From: Paulownia fortunei
Taxonomy: Eukaryota; Streptophyta; Magnoliopsida; Lamiales; Paulowniaceae
Direction of reading: 5' to 3'
Assembly (NCBI GenBank): GCA_019321725.1
Contig: CM033121.1
Location: 4,278,001-4,342,000, forward strand
DNA length: 64,000 nucleotides
Shown: in pieces, positions 36,248 to 48,600 of the stretch
Layout of the letters: every line of letters starts with the position of its first letter
How positions within the stretch are numbered: the first letter of the stretch is position 1
Program-made: the position numbers and the translations under genes
The notes under the pieces: model-generated
The model's database searches: none
Told to the model about the DNA's origin: nothing
What the model saw: only the letters and a program-made list of their open reading frames with translations

Positions 36248-36254
36248 CTATAAA
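36248..36254 (+). promoter_or_regulatory. TATA box of the UGT gene
   Basis: TATAAAT in the context tgcctataaattgag, about 115 bp before the ATG at 36369. Confidence 0.6.
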
Positions 36255-36368
36255 TTGAGATCCCCCCTTAAAGTTAGATTGGAGCCAAACTACAAACATT
36301 AAACAGTTCAATAAATTAATATTCCTCTTTCCAGAAACTGCAACCAAAAAGTTAGGCAGAATCAAGAA

Positions 36369-37873
36369 ATGGAGGAAGTGCATGAACTCTGTGTGGGAAT
36401 TCCCCATGTTATCGTCCTTCCATACCCAAGCCAAGGCCACATAAACCCTCTCCTCCAATTCGCCAAACGCCTCGCCTCCAAGGGTGTCAAAGCCACATTA
36501 GCCACCACCCACTACACCGTTAAGTCCATTCAAGCCGCCGGTGTCGCGGTGGATCCCGTCTCCGATGGGTTCGACCACGGCGGCTTTGCTGAAGCACAAA
36601 ATGGACATACCTACCTCAAGTCATTCAAAGAGAATGGGTCCAAATCCCTGTCACAACTCATCAAGAAGTACCAAAACACTAGCTTTCCGGTAACTTGCAT
36701 AATCTACGACTCATTTTTACCATGGGCTCTTGATGTTGCCAAGCAACATGGCATATTTGGGGCATCATTTTTCACCAACTCCGCCGCGGTGTCTGCAATC
36801 TTCAGCCACATACACGGCGGCACGCTGAGGTTGCCGGTGAACGTGAAAGACAAGCCTTTGGTGTTGCCTGGTTTGCCACCATTGAACTCTTGTGATGTGC
36901 CAGGCTTCATCAGGGTACCCGAAAGCTACCCTGCTTACTTGACTATGAAATTGAGTCAGTTCTCAAACCTGGAAAGGGCTGATTTCGTGTTCGATAACAC
37001 CTTCCAAGAACTAGAAGGCCAGGTAAGTGTTTGTGTTTTCAATAGATGAGCTGTTTCAGTGCATGGACATGTCTTTCCTGCCATGTTATTAGAGCTAATT
37101 TGGTGCTTTTGTATTTGAAAATAAAGGAGGCAAAAAGTGTGGCAAAGTCATGGCCTGCAAAACTGATAGGGCCAATGGTACCATCAGCATACTTGGATGG
37201 AAGAATTGAAGGAGACAAGGGGTATGGAGCCAGTTTATGGAAGCCACTAAGTGAGCAATGCATGGCCTGGCTCAAAACCAAGCCACAAGAATCTGTGGTT
37301 TACATCTCATTCGGCAGCATGGTCTCATTGACCTCTAAACAGATGGAAGAGATGGCATGGGCACTAATGTGCAGCAACTCATACTTCCTGTGGGTTGTGA
37401 GGGAAACCGAACACGACAAACTTCCTGCTGGATTCATGGAATCCATTAAAGGAAAAGGTCTGATCGTGTCGTGGTGCAATCAGCTGGAGATGCTGGCTCA
37501 TCCAGCCATCGGTTGCTTTGTTACGCATTGTGGGTGGAACTCGACGCTTGAAGGGTTGTCCCTAGGTGTGCCCATGGTGGCAATACCACAGTGGGCCGAC
37601 CAAATGACGGACGCAAAGTTCATAGAGGAGATATGGGAAGTGGGAGTAAGGGCCAGGGAGGATGAGTTTGGAATTGCAAGGAGAGAGGAGGTTTTGTTTT
37701 GCTTGAAAGAAGTGATGGAAGGGACCAGGAGTAAGGAGATGAGGAGCAATGTCAGAAAATGGAGAGAGTTGGCTAAGAAAGCAACTGATGAAGGGGGCAG
37801 CTCAGACAAGTCAATTGATGAATTTGTAAAGCAATTGATAAGTGCCAAGGGTAAAAGAGAGCAAGGGCCATGA
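36369..37873 (+). CDS. UDP-glucosyltransferase, UGT74-like (family 1 GT)
   Basis: Two exons (36369-37022, 37127-37873) encode 466 residues, normal length. These cytosolic GT-B enzymes move glucose from UDP-glucose to hydroxyl or carboxyl groups of small molecules; UGT74 members act on salicylate, auxins, jasmonates or thiohydroximates. Visible features are the catalytic His24 in PSQGH, its partner Asp114 in IIYDSFLPW, SFGSMVSL near 279, and the PSPG donor-binding box from Trp334 (WCNQLEMLAHP, THCGWNS, GVPMVAIPQWADQ), complete to the terminal Gln. The single intron position and N-terminal style (YPSQGHINPLLQFAKRL) point to UGT74. The acceptor cannot be predicted. The DNA upstream contains duplicated promoter-like blocks, possibly relics of lost tandem copies. 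Confidence 0.93.
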
Positions 37874-38812
37874 AAGAATTCTTCGTTAGCCTACCAGAAT
37901 AGGAAAGAAAAGGAAAAAGAAGCATATGATTATGATTACTGTATGTGCTTCATTTATTTCATCATTTATAGATAATAATATCTGCCTTTTTGATTATTTT
38001 GCTCTTTTTAAGTTTGGTTTCTTTTTGTTAAAAGCAACAGTGACTTCTTTTACTGGTGAATTGCATCTGGAAATTTGATCACTTGCCATCTTAGTGAAGA
38101 TTTTCAAGAAAAATCTCCTGCAGATAGTCGGAACCTAATCGATAAATTGGTTCGCATATATAAGATCTGTGGAGTCGACACATCTTCTCAAATAATTTAA
38201 TAGTAAATGCTGTTGACATTTATCTGGTAATTTGAAGCGGGAGTCAACTGCCAAAAGCTTAGCAGAAAAAAGAATGGAAAAGAGAGAGTTTACGAGAGCG
38301 TGGCACTGCAATATAATGTAAACAGATGAAATGTAATAGGCTCTATTTTGACATTACTCGGAAGTACTAGTACATAATATTCCTTTAACATGGTTCTACT
38401 CAGCAGTCTTCTAATTTTATTATACACAAACGGACAGGATTGGAAATTTTCACCAACAGTAAGAATGCTATGATCCATTGGCGAGCGTTTAGATCCACCA
38501 CGATCGTGTTGCATAAACATGTTGCACAACTGATAATAGCATCTACCCCCCAAACTCACCACCACCTCCCACCTCTCGCAAAAGAATTCACGCAAGCAAG
38601 GGGGTGGGGAGTGTGGGCAAAAAAGAGAGAATTAAGAGCAATAGAGAGGTACAGAGAAAGACTACAAGCTTACATAGGGTAAGAGAATAATCTAGCCCGT
38701 TTTCCAACATAGGCATTAGCAAGAACCTGAGGTATTGATTTTACAAACTCTTGATGACATTAGAGTTTGAAACTGCAGATGGCTTCGAACAGCTTCGTAG
38801 ACACCAAAGTAG
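37874..38812. other. Convergent region between UGT and RH22 3' ends
   Basis: Presumed 3' UTRs of both genes. No additional gene is supported. Confidence 0.5.
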
Positions 38813-41800
38813 CTATGCTGGAATTGGCAGTTGATCCAATGATGCACCATCTCGTCGACTGAAACCTAACATGAGAAGGAACATAATTATAATGGGCCAC
38901 ATCCTAATATGTTCAAACTACTAACTAATCATTTCCTGTGCAAATTTGTGTTAGGAGTTAATACAGGGATGCGGCAAAAACTTCTCCAACACAAGTTATT
39001 GTATTATTTCCCCCTCACTTTGTTGCAGTAGTGATCCACAAGAGTAAAAATAGCAAATTTACCTCTCTTCTTAAGTTTGTTTCGGAAACTTCTCTTTCTA
39101 CTAAATGCCTTTTCCTGCAACCATATGAACATGGGTTAGGAAGATGTCACATCTAGTCCTTCATGATAAATTTTAATTAAGCGAAGTACTAATTGTTTAT
39201 CAGGAAGGGAAAGACTGCACTAGAACTTATTTATGCATCCTGTACCAAAAAACATAAAGAAGAAACGAAGTGTGGTAGAACTTAACAGATATCTAGGTTA
39301 ATAACCACAAGGGCATGGTTTTCAAATGGACCAGATAACATTTTCTTATCACATCCACTATAACAAATTTGAAAAATTACCACAGGCAGACCCAGTTCTT
39401 CAGCTTGGCGAACTGCAGCAACAAGATCCCGGTTTGATTGTGTAAAAAGGCTTGTAACAAGGCCATGTTGACCAGCTCTGGCTGTTCGACCAACTCTGTG
39501 CAAAAAATCTACAGCAGAACTAGCAAATTCCGCCTAGCAGGAAACAAAGGTAGCATTTATATATATATATAAAAGAAAGAGGAAACACAGATTGCAGATC
39601 AGGTCTACTGAAAACATAAAAGATACAAGCTGATGGCAAGAGTAAGCCTAACAGCAGGTTATTCCTATATATGATTTGAAACAGTGAACTGATTATAAAG
39701 AAAAAATCATTTAAAGGAGATAGAATGGAAATACAAATATTTGGTTAGCTTAATAAGAAGGAAGAAAAGGAAGCAAAACTATTAAGCTATCAACCAGTTA
39801 ACACCACACACAAACATGCGTGGACAGTGTATGAGCTACATTTGAGGAGCAACTAGAAACATGCTCAATCATTTGCAGCAATAAGGGCCAAGCGACCTCA
39901 ATAAACTGAGTATAGTTTTATCCTATGACTGACCAGAAAAAATTGTGAAAATCAGAAAATATGCATTGAATGCTCATCTTAACCAACAAGTTAATACTAC
40001 CAATAGCAGGTGCAATCTCAATGATGTTGGAAGAAGAGACTGGAGAAGAGATGATGATAAATCATGTGGGCTGGGTGGTGACACAGATTAATCAATGTGG
40101 CATATGAAGCATGTATATTTGGGATAGTGAAACTATTATTCTGCTGAGAACAGTGGATATATAGATTCCAAAGAACAATATAGAATCATCAAAGTGTAAA
40201 GTGACAGACAAGCATAACAATTCTTCACACTTCTCTCAATGTACAGAAGTGTATACATTTCTCCTTTCTGTAAAGGAATGGAATGAGTGAATTATGATGA
40301 ACAGTAATTTTTTCAGTTTTCTTTTACAAAATGCTGAAGAGAAACTTATAGCCGCATTTGGGGATTTTCCGCCAACTAGTTAACAAATTCTTCTCCTTTC
40401 TTCCCATTTTATCTTTCAATCCCACCCCAGTGCTCTGCTGAGTGGGTTTGTTGACTTTCCTTGTTTCCTATGCAGGTGATACAATGGGTAGATTTTTGAT
40501 ACATTTATTTATCTTTCTCATCTAGACTCCCACGAGACTCTAATTCACAGGGCACAATGTACGCCAGGTGACTAGAATTGCACATGCACCTACTCTGTAA
40601 TAGAAATATAAGACTTAATACATAACAATTGAACTTTTAAAAGATGTACCTGAATAACATGTGAAACATTCGGTATGTCAATTCCACGGGCAGCAGCATC
40701 AGTACACACAAAAACACCACCTTTCTGCCGGAAATCAACTAGATTCTCTGTCCGCTCTTCCAGAGAGATATCGCTATGGTACCGCACACATCTGATATCA
40801 GCTCCCATTAAAATCTTAGCAACAGCTTCAGCAGCTTCAACAGTGTTCGCAAACACTATAGTCCGAACTACTCCAGAAGCAGATTCCGCATTGGTTTTAA
40901 GTCCATTATTGACAGCATTTATAAGTGCATCCACCTGCGTATCAGTTGTAACTTCAACCCACTTCTGCTTCAACCTGAAGCACATACAGTACAGAGACCA
41001 AAATGAAAATCACATACAGTACAGAGACCAAAATGAAAATCACATACAGTACAGAGACCAAAATGAAAATCACATACAGTACAGAGACCAAAATGAAAAT
41101 CAAAACTATCAGGCAAACAAGCAAGCAGAAGTGAATGATCCTAGAATCTGTACTTCACAAAACTCAGAATAACCGAAAGCATTTTGATAGGCTTCTTGTG
41201 CAGTGTTCAATGCGAAAAGTAAAAAATCTAAATAAAAGAACAACTTTTATACAGTTAAAATAATAAAATGAGCAAGTTACATCACGTTATTCACAGTAGA
41301 GTTCAACTTGACACACTATAATTCTAAAGGAAGTAGGTTTACAGGAAGCACTTGTATACTACACAATAGTATAGTTTGCTGAGTCTACAAACAAAGCAAT
41401 TCAGTTTTCATGGAAATATACAATGATGTTCTACACTTTGTTTCCACCGTAATCAAAACTAGTTCTTTCTTTAAGCATCCAAAATCAGAAAAATAAACCA
41501 ATGTTGGGGATAGGTAATCAATTATGTCATTGATAAACGTATATGCAATTGTAAACATTAATCATAGCTCTAAAATAGTAAGACATGGTGTAAGAAATTG
41601 AGCAATGAAGACTAACAGCATTTTTTATGATTACGATTCACAAAATAAGCAAGTGATTTAATTAGTCATGAGAACAATCATTGATTAAAGTGTCAAGAGT
41701 CCTATAATTACAGAGTTAACTAAGCATCAACAAAATACGGACCGAATTGACTAACTACGAGTAACAATATATGAATAACGGAACCTTGGATTTTGGCGAT

Positions 41801-43847
41801 GAAGATAATTCCCACTAACCCAATTGGCATCTGGAAACATCCTTTTCAAAATTCCTCCAGCAGTTCTCTTTCCATTCAGAGGAAGGGTGGCTGCAACAAA
41901 AATGTACTGCTTGCTTCGATCATATATTTTTCTCACCCTCCTCCAGTCTTTTCTGTTTCTAACCTCAGATTCAGTCTCAGAGTCCTCAACAGATCTGTCA
42001 TCAGTATCTTCAACCTCCTCGACATTGAATTCTGCTTCTAAATCCTCTTCTGTATCAGAAGCTTTCATGGAGAAAGAAGAAGCAACCTGTGTCCCAACAT
42101 CTGCACTTTGCAATCTAGACAACTGCTTCTCATCAAAACGGAGCATATTAATAAGGCGAATTACTTGGTTCTGAAAACTCCCACAGAGCAGTAGGTCTGC
42201 TTCGTCAAAAACCTAAAAAACTAAATCAGTGAATTGGGATAAATTGACAAAGCCAAATAGCAGTACAAAGTCACATGAATAAAAAATTACCACATATTTG
42301 ACACCACGTATAAAATCACTACGTTTACGTTCATCTGGGTCGATTGCATAAAAGTAGTTTAGAAGTGCAACTGGCGTCGATACTATTATATCCGGTTCTT
42401 TAACTGACAATCCCTGCAGTCAACATGGTGATCCATGAGAAGTTTGACACTCAAAACTTCTAGTGGTACATAAGAGAAACTGTTTGCAGCAACCACCAGG
42501 ATAAAATAAGCCTATTACATACCTGACGACCACAAATGGCAGCAGTTCTGAGAAGTGGCTCACCAGCACCATCACAAAGGGAGTTAGCCATGCGAACCAC
42601 TTGTTCACACAGCATTACATTAGGGCAGAGAACAACAGAAACATGGTGATGCTTCTTCAGTTTCAGATCATCATCCAAAGCACTTTCTGACACATCCAGC
42701 GTGCTGCATAACCTATGAATGAGAGGAACTAAGTATCCATGAGTTTTACCACTTCCTGTCTCTGCTGCAACCACGACATCAGCTCCTGCAAGAATGGCTG
42801 GTATACAGGCAGCCTGAATTGTGATTCATATGTAAGTTTGCACTATAATGAACTATTGCCTCTTAGTATTAACTATAGAGAATATGGAAGAGCACCGTAT
42901 TCTATGAAACTTCATGGAAATTCTATATCTGAGTTTCATCATTAGACTCAATTACAGAAGTTTAAAGCAGCCACAATACGGAAGAAGTGAGATATAACAG
43001 ATTTATGAGTTTCCCATTATTAGCTCTATTAACATGAAGTGCCAAGAAAAATAAGCTCCAAACTTTCCCCATGATTATGCTCGCAATTCCAGTTTTAATT
43101 TTCCCATGTCACCAAATAGAGAAAAAAAGTTTACTTTTCTTATTCATCTGAACGCATATGACCATAACAGAGGATCTGAACAAACTACTAACATGAAGGA
43201 ATCAAACCTATAAGTCTTAAATGTCCATGCATTGCATTCACTGGAAAATAGCGATATAAACAGTACACTTTTGTTACCTTAGCCAAAAAATTGTTCTCAC
43301 TTTATCACCATAAATGAATGGAGTTAAGTTCAAAATCAGAGCGAATTCTAACAAGTCAGTCCCAGAACTTCTGAGTTATAACAAAAATTTCAATCTCCAT
43401 AACCAACACATCATTCATTTCCAACTCCTACCAAATAGAAACCACAACTTTACACACCCCACAAACAAAAATGACAAAAATAACCATTTGAAGAAAAAAA
43501 AAAAAAAAAAAATTAAAAAGCTGGGGAACCTGGACTAGAGAGGGTCTATGCAGCCCAACATTACAGAGGGCCCGTGAGATAGAATCCGAAACCCCAAGAG
43601 AAACCCACGAAACGCTTTCTTCTGCCAAGAACGTATCGGTGTCGCTTCCATTCCCGGCGGCGGCGGCTGTTGTTCCAAAGGCTCGGATTTTATGGGTCTT
43701 GAGTGGGCGAGAATTGTAGAGAGTGGAGAAAGATATTGTTGAGAGAGATATTAAGGAGTGGTTGCCTGCAAAAAGTGATAGAATCTTGGGATAATATAAC
43801 GGAGTTTTGCAGGTATTTAGCATTGAAATTGAACGCTGCACAAGCAT
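38813..43847 (-). CDS. RH22: DEAD-box ATP-dependent RNA helicase, RH22-like, chloroplast
   Basis: Eight exons on the minus strand: 43530-43847, 42523-42813, 42291-42413, 41785-42212, 40650-40974, 39381-39533, 39063-39114 and 38813-38865. They total 580 residues, close to the remembered length of Arabidopsis RH22, and all phases close. The N-terminus is Ser/Thr-rich like a transit peptide. Motifs: a Q-motif-like region HRPSLVQ at the exon 1 end, Walker A AAETGSGKT (122-130), STPVALL, DEAD (247-250, VFDEADLLL), a motif III-like AATLP, DAAARGID, and HRVGRTARAG (507-516). An acidic insert (DTEEDLEAEF onward) lies between motifs II and III, as in RH22. RH22 acts in plastid 50S ribosomal subunit assembly and its loss is embryo-lethal in Arabidopsis. 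A 30-bp x 4 minisatellite abuts the acceptor of exon 5. Confidence 0.9.
40981..41100. repeat. Perfect minisatellite, 4 x 30 bp, in RH22 intron 4
   Basis: Four identical 30-bp units (starting cacatacagtacagagacca). On the minus strand the array ends 6 nt before the exon 5 boundary (40974), so the branch-point and pyrimidine-rich region of that acceptor is copied four times. Confidence 0.95.
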
Positions 43848-43861
43848 TTTCTCCCCTGGGA

Positions 43862-44123
43862 AAATGGACGATGGTTTTTGCTGGGTTTTTGTCTTTTTAG
43901 ATTTTTGCCTTTTATTTTCTTTTTCTTTTTTTGGAAGGGTTGAAATTAAAAATTCTTTTAGTTTGTAACTAAGCCCACTGGGCTTGAAATGTGAAATGGA
44001 CGATGGGTTTTGTTGGGTTTTTGTCTTTTTAGATTTTTGCCTTTTATTTCTTCTTCTTTTCTGGAAGCGTTGAAATTAAAAGTTCTTTTAGTTTGTAACT
44101 TAGCTCACTGGGCTTGAAATTGT
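43862..44123. repeat. Tandem duplication (2 x about 131 bp) in the RH22 promoter or leader
   Basis: 43862-43993 and 43994-44123 align along their length with scattered differences. The first copy starts 15 bp upstream of the RH22 ATG. It contains the palindromic site II pair aagccca-c-tgggctt (43971-43985), which is partly mutated in the second copy. Confidence 0.85.
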
Positions 44124-44600
44124 AATTGGACATGCGTCTAGTATTTCAAGGCTTTTTAACTTTGAGCTCCTGCTCTTTTACCATATATATTTTTTTTTAT
44201 GCATGTACATACATACATACGTATGTAATTGGTGATAGACTAATAGATTTACAAAAGAAACTCGTAAACACAAATAGAAAGATGTTCATATCAATAATGT
44301 TATCAAACATTTACTAGTGATGTTTATAAATATGGTGTTTCGAAGGGAAAAAAAATCTAATTAAAAAAACAATTAGTAAGATAGAGAAAATAAATAAATT
44401 TAGATGACATAATATTATTGATTGGTTAATAAGTTCAATCTGTTGGATTTTAAATTTAAAATGAGTCGAGTCGCATATATAAAAATTATAATGATTGAAT
44501 CTCAAATTTTTATGAACACATTTTAAATTCAATCCTAACTATATAAGAAGGCAGGTGAGAGGCAAACTATTTGTCAAACAATGTAGCATGCCAATTCAAT

Positions 44601-44622
44601 TATATATATATATATATATATA
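44601..44622. repeat. (TA)n microsatellite
   Basis: About 11 TA units. Confidence 0.9.
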
Positions 44623-44754
44623 TTAAGAATGGACCTTCCGCTATAATATTTTCAAGCTTCTTGTCCCCCCCCCACTCTTAATTTCCATAAATTGCTTTTA
44701 AGTAAATAAGGTGATAAATCAATGGTTAAATAAAAACTTTGTTGGCACCAATAT

Positions 44755-45140
44755 TTAAAAAATGGGATAAGATTGGTCCGTTTGACAAGCTGAACCTGTG
44801 AACTGGTGTTGATCCGATTTATTTGAATATAAAAAAATAAAAATTCGATCAAGTCGGTCAAAATCGATCGATCAAAAATTTTTCTTTAATTTTAATTTTA
44901 ATTTTTTATTTTATTTAAGAAAGTTTAAAATTGATATTTTTGTTATATATATATGTGATTATTCAATTTTTGAATTTTGTTAATTTTTTGTTAAATATTT
45001 GTCTTTTTAACTCAATACAAAATAATTAATTTATAATATTATGATTTTATATAATAAAAATATATATAATTAATTTTTATTAGATCGATCAGATCAGCGG
45101 TTGAACTAGTCCGACCAATTAAATAATTGAACAATAATAA
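44755..45140 (-). repeat. Dispersed AT-rich repeat family, copy A
   Basis: The reverse complement matches 59590-59960 in ordered blocks: aataaaaattaattatat, ttttattatataaaat, and tataaattaatt. The outer parts carry ggtccg/cggac and gatcgat words typical of a common non-autonomous plant repeat. Boundaries are approximate. Confidence 0.45.
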
Positions 45141-45662
45141 AATCAATTTTATCATTAGTTCAATTATAAAAAATATTGATTAACTATTTAATGCAGAAAT
45201 TTAGATATTTTTAGAGCCAAAATATGAGATCGCGAGTATTACAAAGCATGGAACATTTTTTGAGATTATGTCCAATTTGATATAAAACTCACTAAAATCA
45301 GTTAATACCATAACATAGTCTTATTTCTTTAATAAGAATTATTGTTAAAATAACTTCGAAATCTTAATAAACGGATTTCTGTAAAATTAAAAAGTTAACA
45401 TTAATTTATTTTTCCAGTCATATGTAAAAAAAAGAATATCTCACAACTCAAAAAAATAATATGTTTAGGAGTTATGATTATAACTAATTACTATGTCATT
45501 AAAAAATACTATATGATAATAATATGATACCCCTCATAATCTTTTTGTATTCTATGGACTGTGTATTTTCATTCACTGGATTTATGTGTTGACTTTTCTA
45601 CCCCTCTGTGTTTTCCGTATATTACAAGCTGAACTTCTCCACATTCTTCTAGCAGAGTGAAA

Positions 45663-45692
45663 ATGCAACCGAAAAATGGCGCCAAAGGCTAA
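45663..45692 (+). other. Upstream ORF overlapping the POLL start codon
   Basis: An ATG at 45663 opens a 9-codon frame (MQPKNGAKG) ending TAA at 45690-45692, beyond the main ATG at 45676 and in another frame. Context is aaaATGc, against the stronger aaaATGg of the main start. If transcribed it could lower POLL translation. Confidence 0.5.
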
Positions 45693-48600
45693 GAACAAAT
45701 CTCCACCGTCCGATCCTAATGGAATGTTCTCTGGAATGGCCGTCTTCTTGATCGAAACCGCCGTTCAAGCTCGTCGGCTCCAGGTTTTCCGTTTTCTTTT
45801 TGTTCCGTAAATTTTACTCGTGAAAAAATAATTGTACTTACTGAATCTGCAATGAAAAGATAAAACTAATTTTTTCCCTTGTTAATTTTAGATTTGGAAG
45901 CAAAAACTGGTGCAAATGGGGGCTAAAATTGAGGATAGTTTTTCCAAAAGGGTTACCCACATTTTTGCCGCGGATTTAAATTCGCTTATTCAAAAAATGG
46001 AAGGCGAAAGCCTGAAGCGATTCAAAGGAGTAAGTAAGTTATTATTGATGATATTTCGAAACTATGCGGTGTAATAATTTGGTTAATATTGTTTAGACAT
46101 TGATTATGCTTTAGGTGTTGTAATTTAGAATACAATGGTGTAGTTTGAATGGTAACTTATACATTATGGTTTTTTGATTATATTGTAGGCTACTTGAATG
46201 TAAAAATGTTTATTTTGATGTAGGTTACTTGATTGTAACATGTACTGGTGATTTATGAGGCTGCAAAATGGCAAGATTTCACCCGTATGGTGTTTGGGTG
46301 GGTGGCAGTGGGTTTTTTTAATTGGGCATATGTTTGCTTAATTTAGGTTGTTGCATGGTTCAAAGTGAGTAGTGTTGCATTTGTCTGGCAAAAGGGCGCT
46401 GCTTAGTAGAGTAACACGTCCTTCGTTGGTTATAACATTGCTTGCAAACTTTCCATATACTATTATTGTTTTGTACTGCTTTATTATTGTTTGCTACTTT
46501 GAGATGGTGTAAATAGTTGAAAATGTGGAGCAGTTAAGCTGACTAAAGTATCGTATAGTTTTGTTTCTGGATTTAGAGGTTTAATTGACTAAGTTGATTG
46601 AATGTAAACTTGTGACAGAAAGTTCTCAACTATCAGTGGCTAGAGGATAGCTTAAGAATAGGAGAGAAAACATCTGAAGATTCATACATTCTATCAGTGG
46701 ACACTGGGGGAAATTCTAGAAGCAAAGTTACTGAGGATAACCTTCTGAAACAAACCAATGCAAATCATTTGAGTATTGAAGATCCATACCCAGCAAAGAG
46801 GATTAAAACCTGTCCTGAGGAATCCAAAACTGTTGGATCAGAAGAAAGGGATAAAATTTCAGTCGATGCCCCTGATTATTCCTCAAAATCGGATACTGCT
46901 AGCGGCTCATCTCACACTTCGCGCTCTTTAAGCCCAGAGGTCACAAGTCCGATTTTGGATGGTCAAAATAGAGCTGTAAGTTCATGCCATTTTCTCCTAC
47001 GGATTTGTACAAAATATGTGGAATCTTAGGTTTTCTTTCACATAAAAATGGGGAGAGACACATTGGAATTATGATTCCATTACAACATGTAAGATATCGT
47101 TTCACTGTAGTCTATAATATTTAGTCTGTTGTAAAATGACTACTTTGGCTCAATGTTAAACAGGTCTCCTCATCTGATACATCATTGCTTTATAACCCTC
47201 CTGATCTGAACAGGAATATAACTGAGATATTTAGAAAGCTTATCGACATTTACAGAGGTTAAACTTATTCAGCATACCGTCTTTGCTTTTAGTACTTGGA
47301 AATTGTGTATTTAGAAGTTGACTTTATTACCTATTTTTTATGACAGCCCTGGGTGATGACCGGAGGTCTTTTAGCTATTATAAGGCTATCCCAGTTATTG
47401 AAAAATTGCCTTTTAGAATTGAAAGTGCGGACCAGGTCAAACATCTACCTGGGATCGGAAAGTCATTGCAGGATCATGTAAGCAAGTACTTGTGTCATCA
47501 GGTTTTCATTGCCTTCAGTTTACTGCCTGATTCTTCAGCCATCTGTATCTGACCTTTTAAAGAACATTGCTGGTTTATTTCTTGTGTATACCCTTCTTTG
47601 GTGATACTCAAAGGTGTAATTACAGATTCAGGAAATAGTGAATACTGGAAAGCTTTCCAAGTTGGAGCACTTTGAGAAGGATGAAAAGGTGTTGTATATG
47701 TTCCTGAAACCAACAGTTTTTTTTTCCTTTGAATTTGGTGGCATATAGGTTTCAAAGCTAGTCTGTTAATTAGATGTGCTGTTTTGCTGCATCTTGGCTG
47801 CATTGCATAGTGTAAACAATTTTGCGCTTATAGATATTTGATTTTCATTTTAGTACTGAGAAAGGTAATCAGGTAGACGTGGAATCTTTTCTCTTGCCAT
47901 TTAGACATATCAATCATTTCAAATAGCAAGATGAAATAAGTTATTTTAGAAAAACTGAAGTAGTTTCATGATTCTATGAGCGTAGTCACCTCTTTTCTTG
48001 GTATCTCTATCAGGATTCATATTGTTTGTGCATTCTGTGCTTTTACCGTCCAGTCCTGTGGGCATTTCTTTCTCCAGCCTGTCATACAGATGTTTGTCTA
48101 TGAGGATACTCAACAATCATTCATCTAAAGCCTCAATAACAGCTTCATGTTATGTAGTTGAGGATCAGGGAGCCTGTAACATTTGCCTTCCATATAACAT
48201 TGGAATCATGATCTTCTATATGAAGCTAGGTGAATTATTGAGTATTGCAATGTTTCCTAGGCAACTGGTTGTTGTGGTCTCACTTAATACTTGTAATAAG
48301 TGAGGATTACATTTTTGTCCTTTAGGATATAATCAACACAGGTTGGAGGTTTCTGCTTATGTCCTTAAACAAAAGGGTATTATTTATTCTGTTGAATATT
48401 CTGTCATTTCTCAGGTACGCACGATCAGTTTATTTGGAGAAGTATGGGGCATTGGACCTGCCACTGCGATGAAACTTTACGAGAAAGGACACAGGAGCCT
48501 GGATGATTTGAAAAATGAGGAATCATTAACAAATTCCCAGAGGTTAGGCTTAAAATACTTTGATGACATCAAGACGAGAATTCCACGCCATGAGGTCAGC

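Larger units (their letters stand above)
44124..45662. other. Divergent intergenic region between RH22 and POLL
   Basis: Contains (TA)n at 44601-44622 and, at 44755-45140, a dispersed AT-rich repeat related to 59590-59960 in inverted orientation. No gene is supported. Confidence 0.5.

Noticed and set aside
40981..41100. CRISPR-like array
   Set aside because: The units are contiguous with no spacers; this is a eukaryotic intronic minisatellite.
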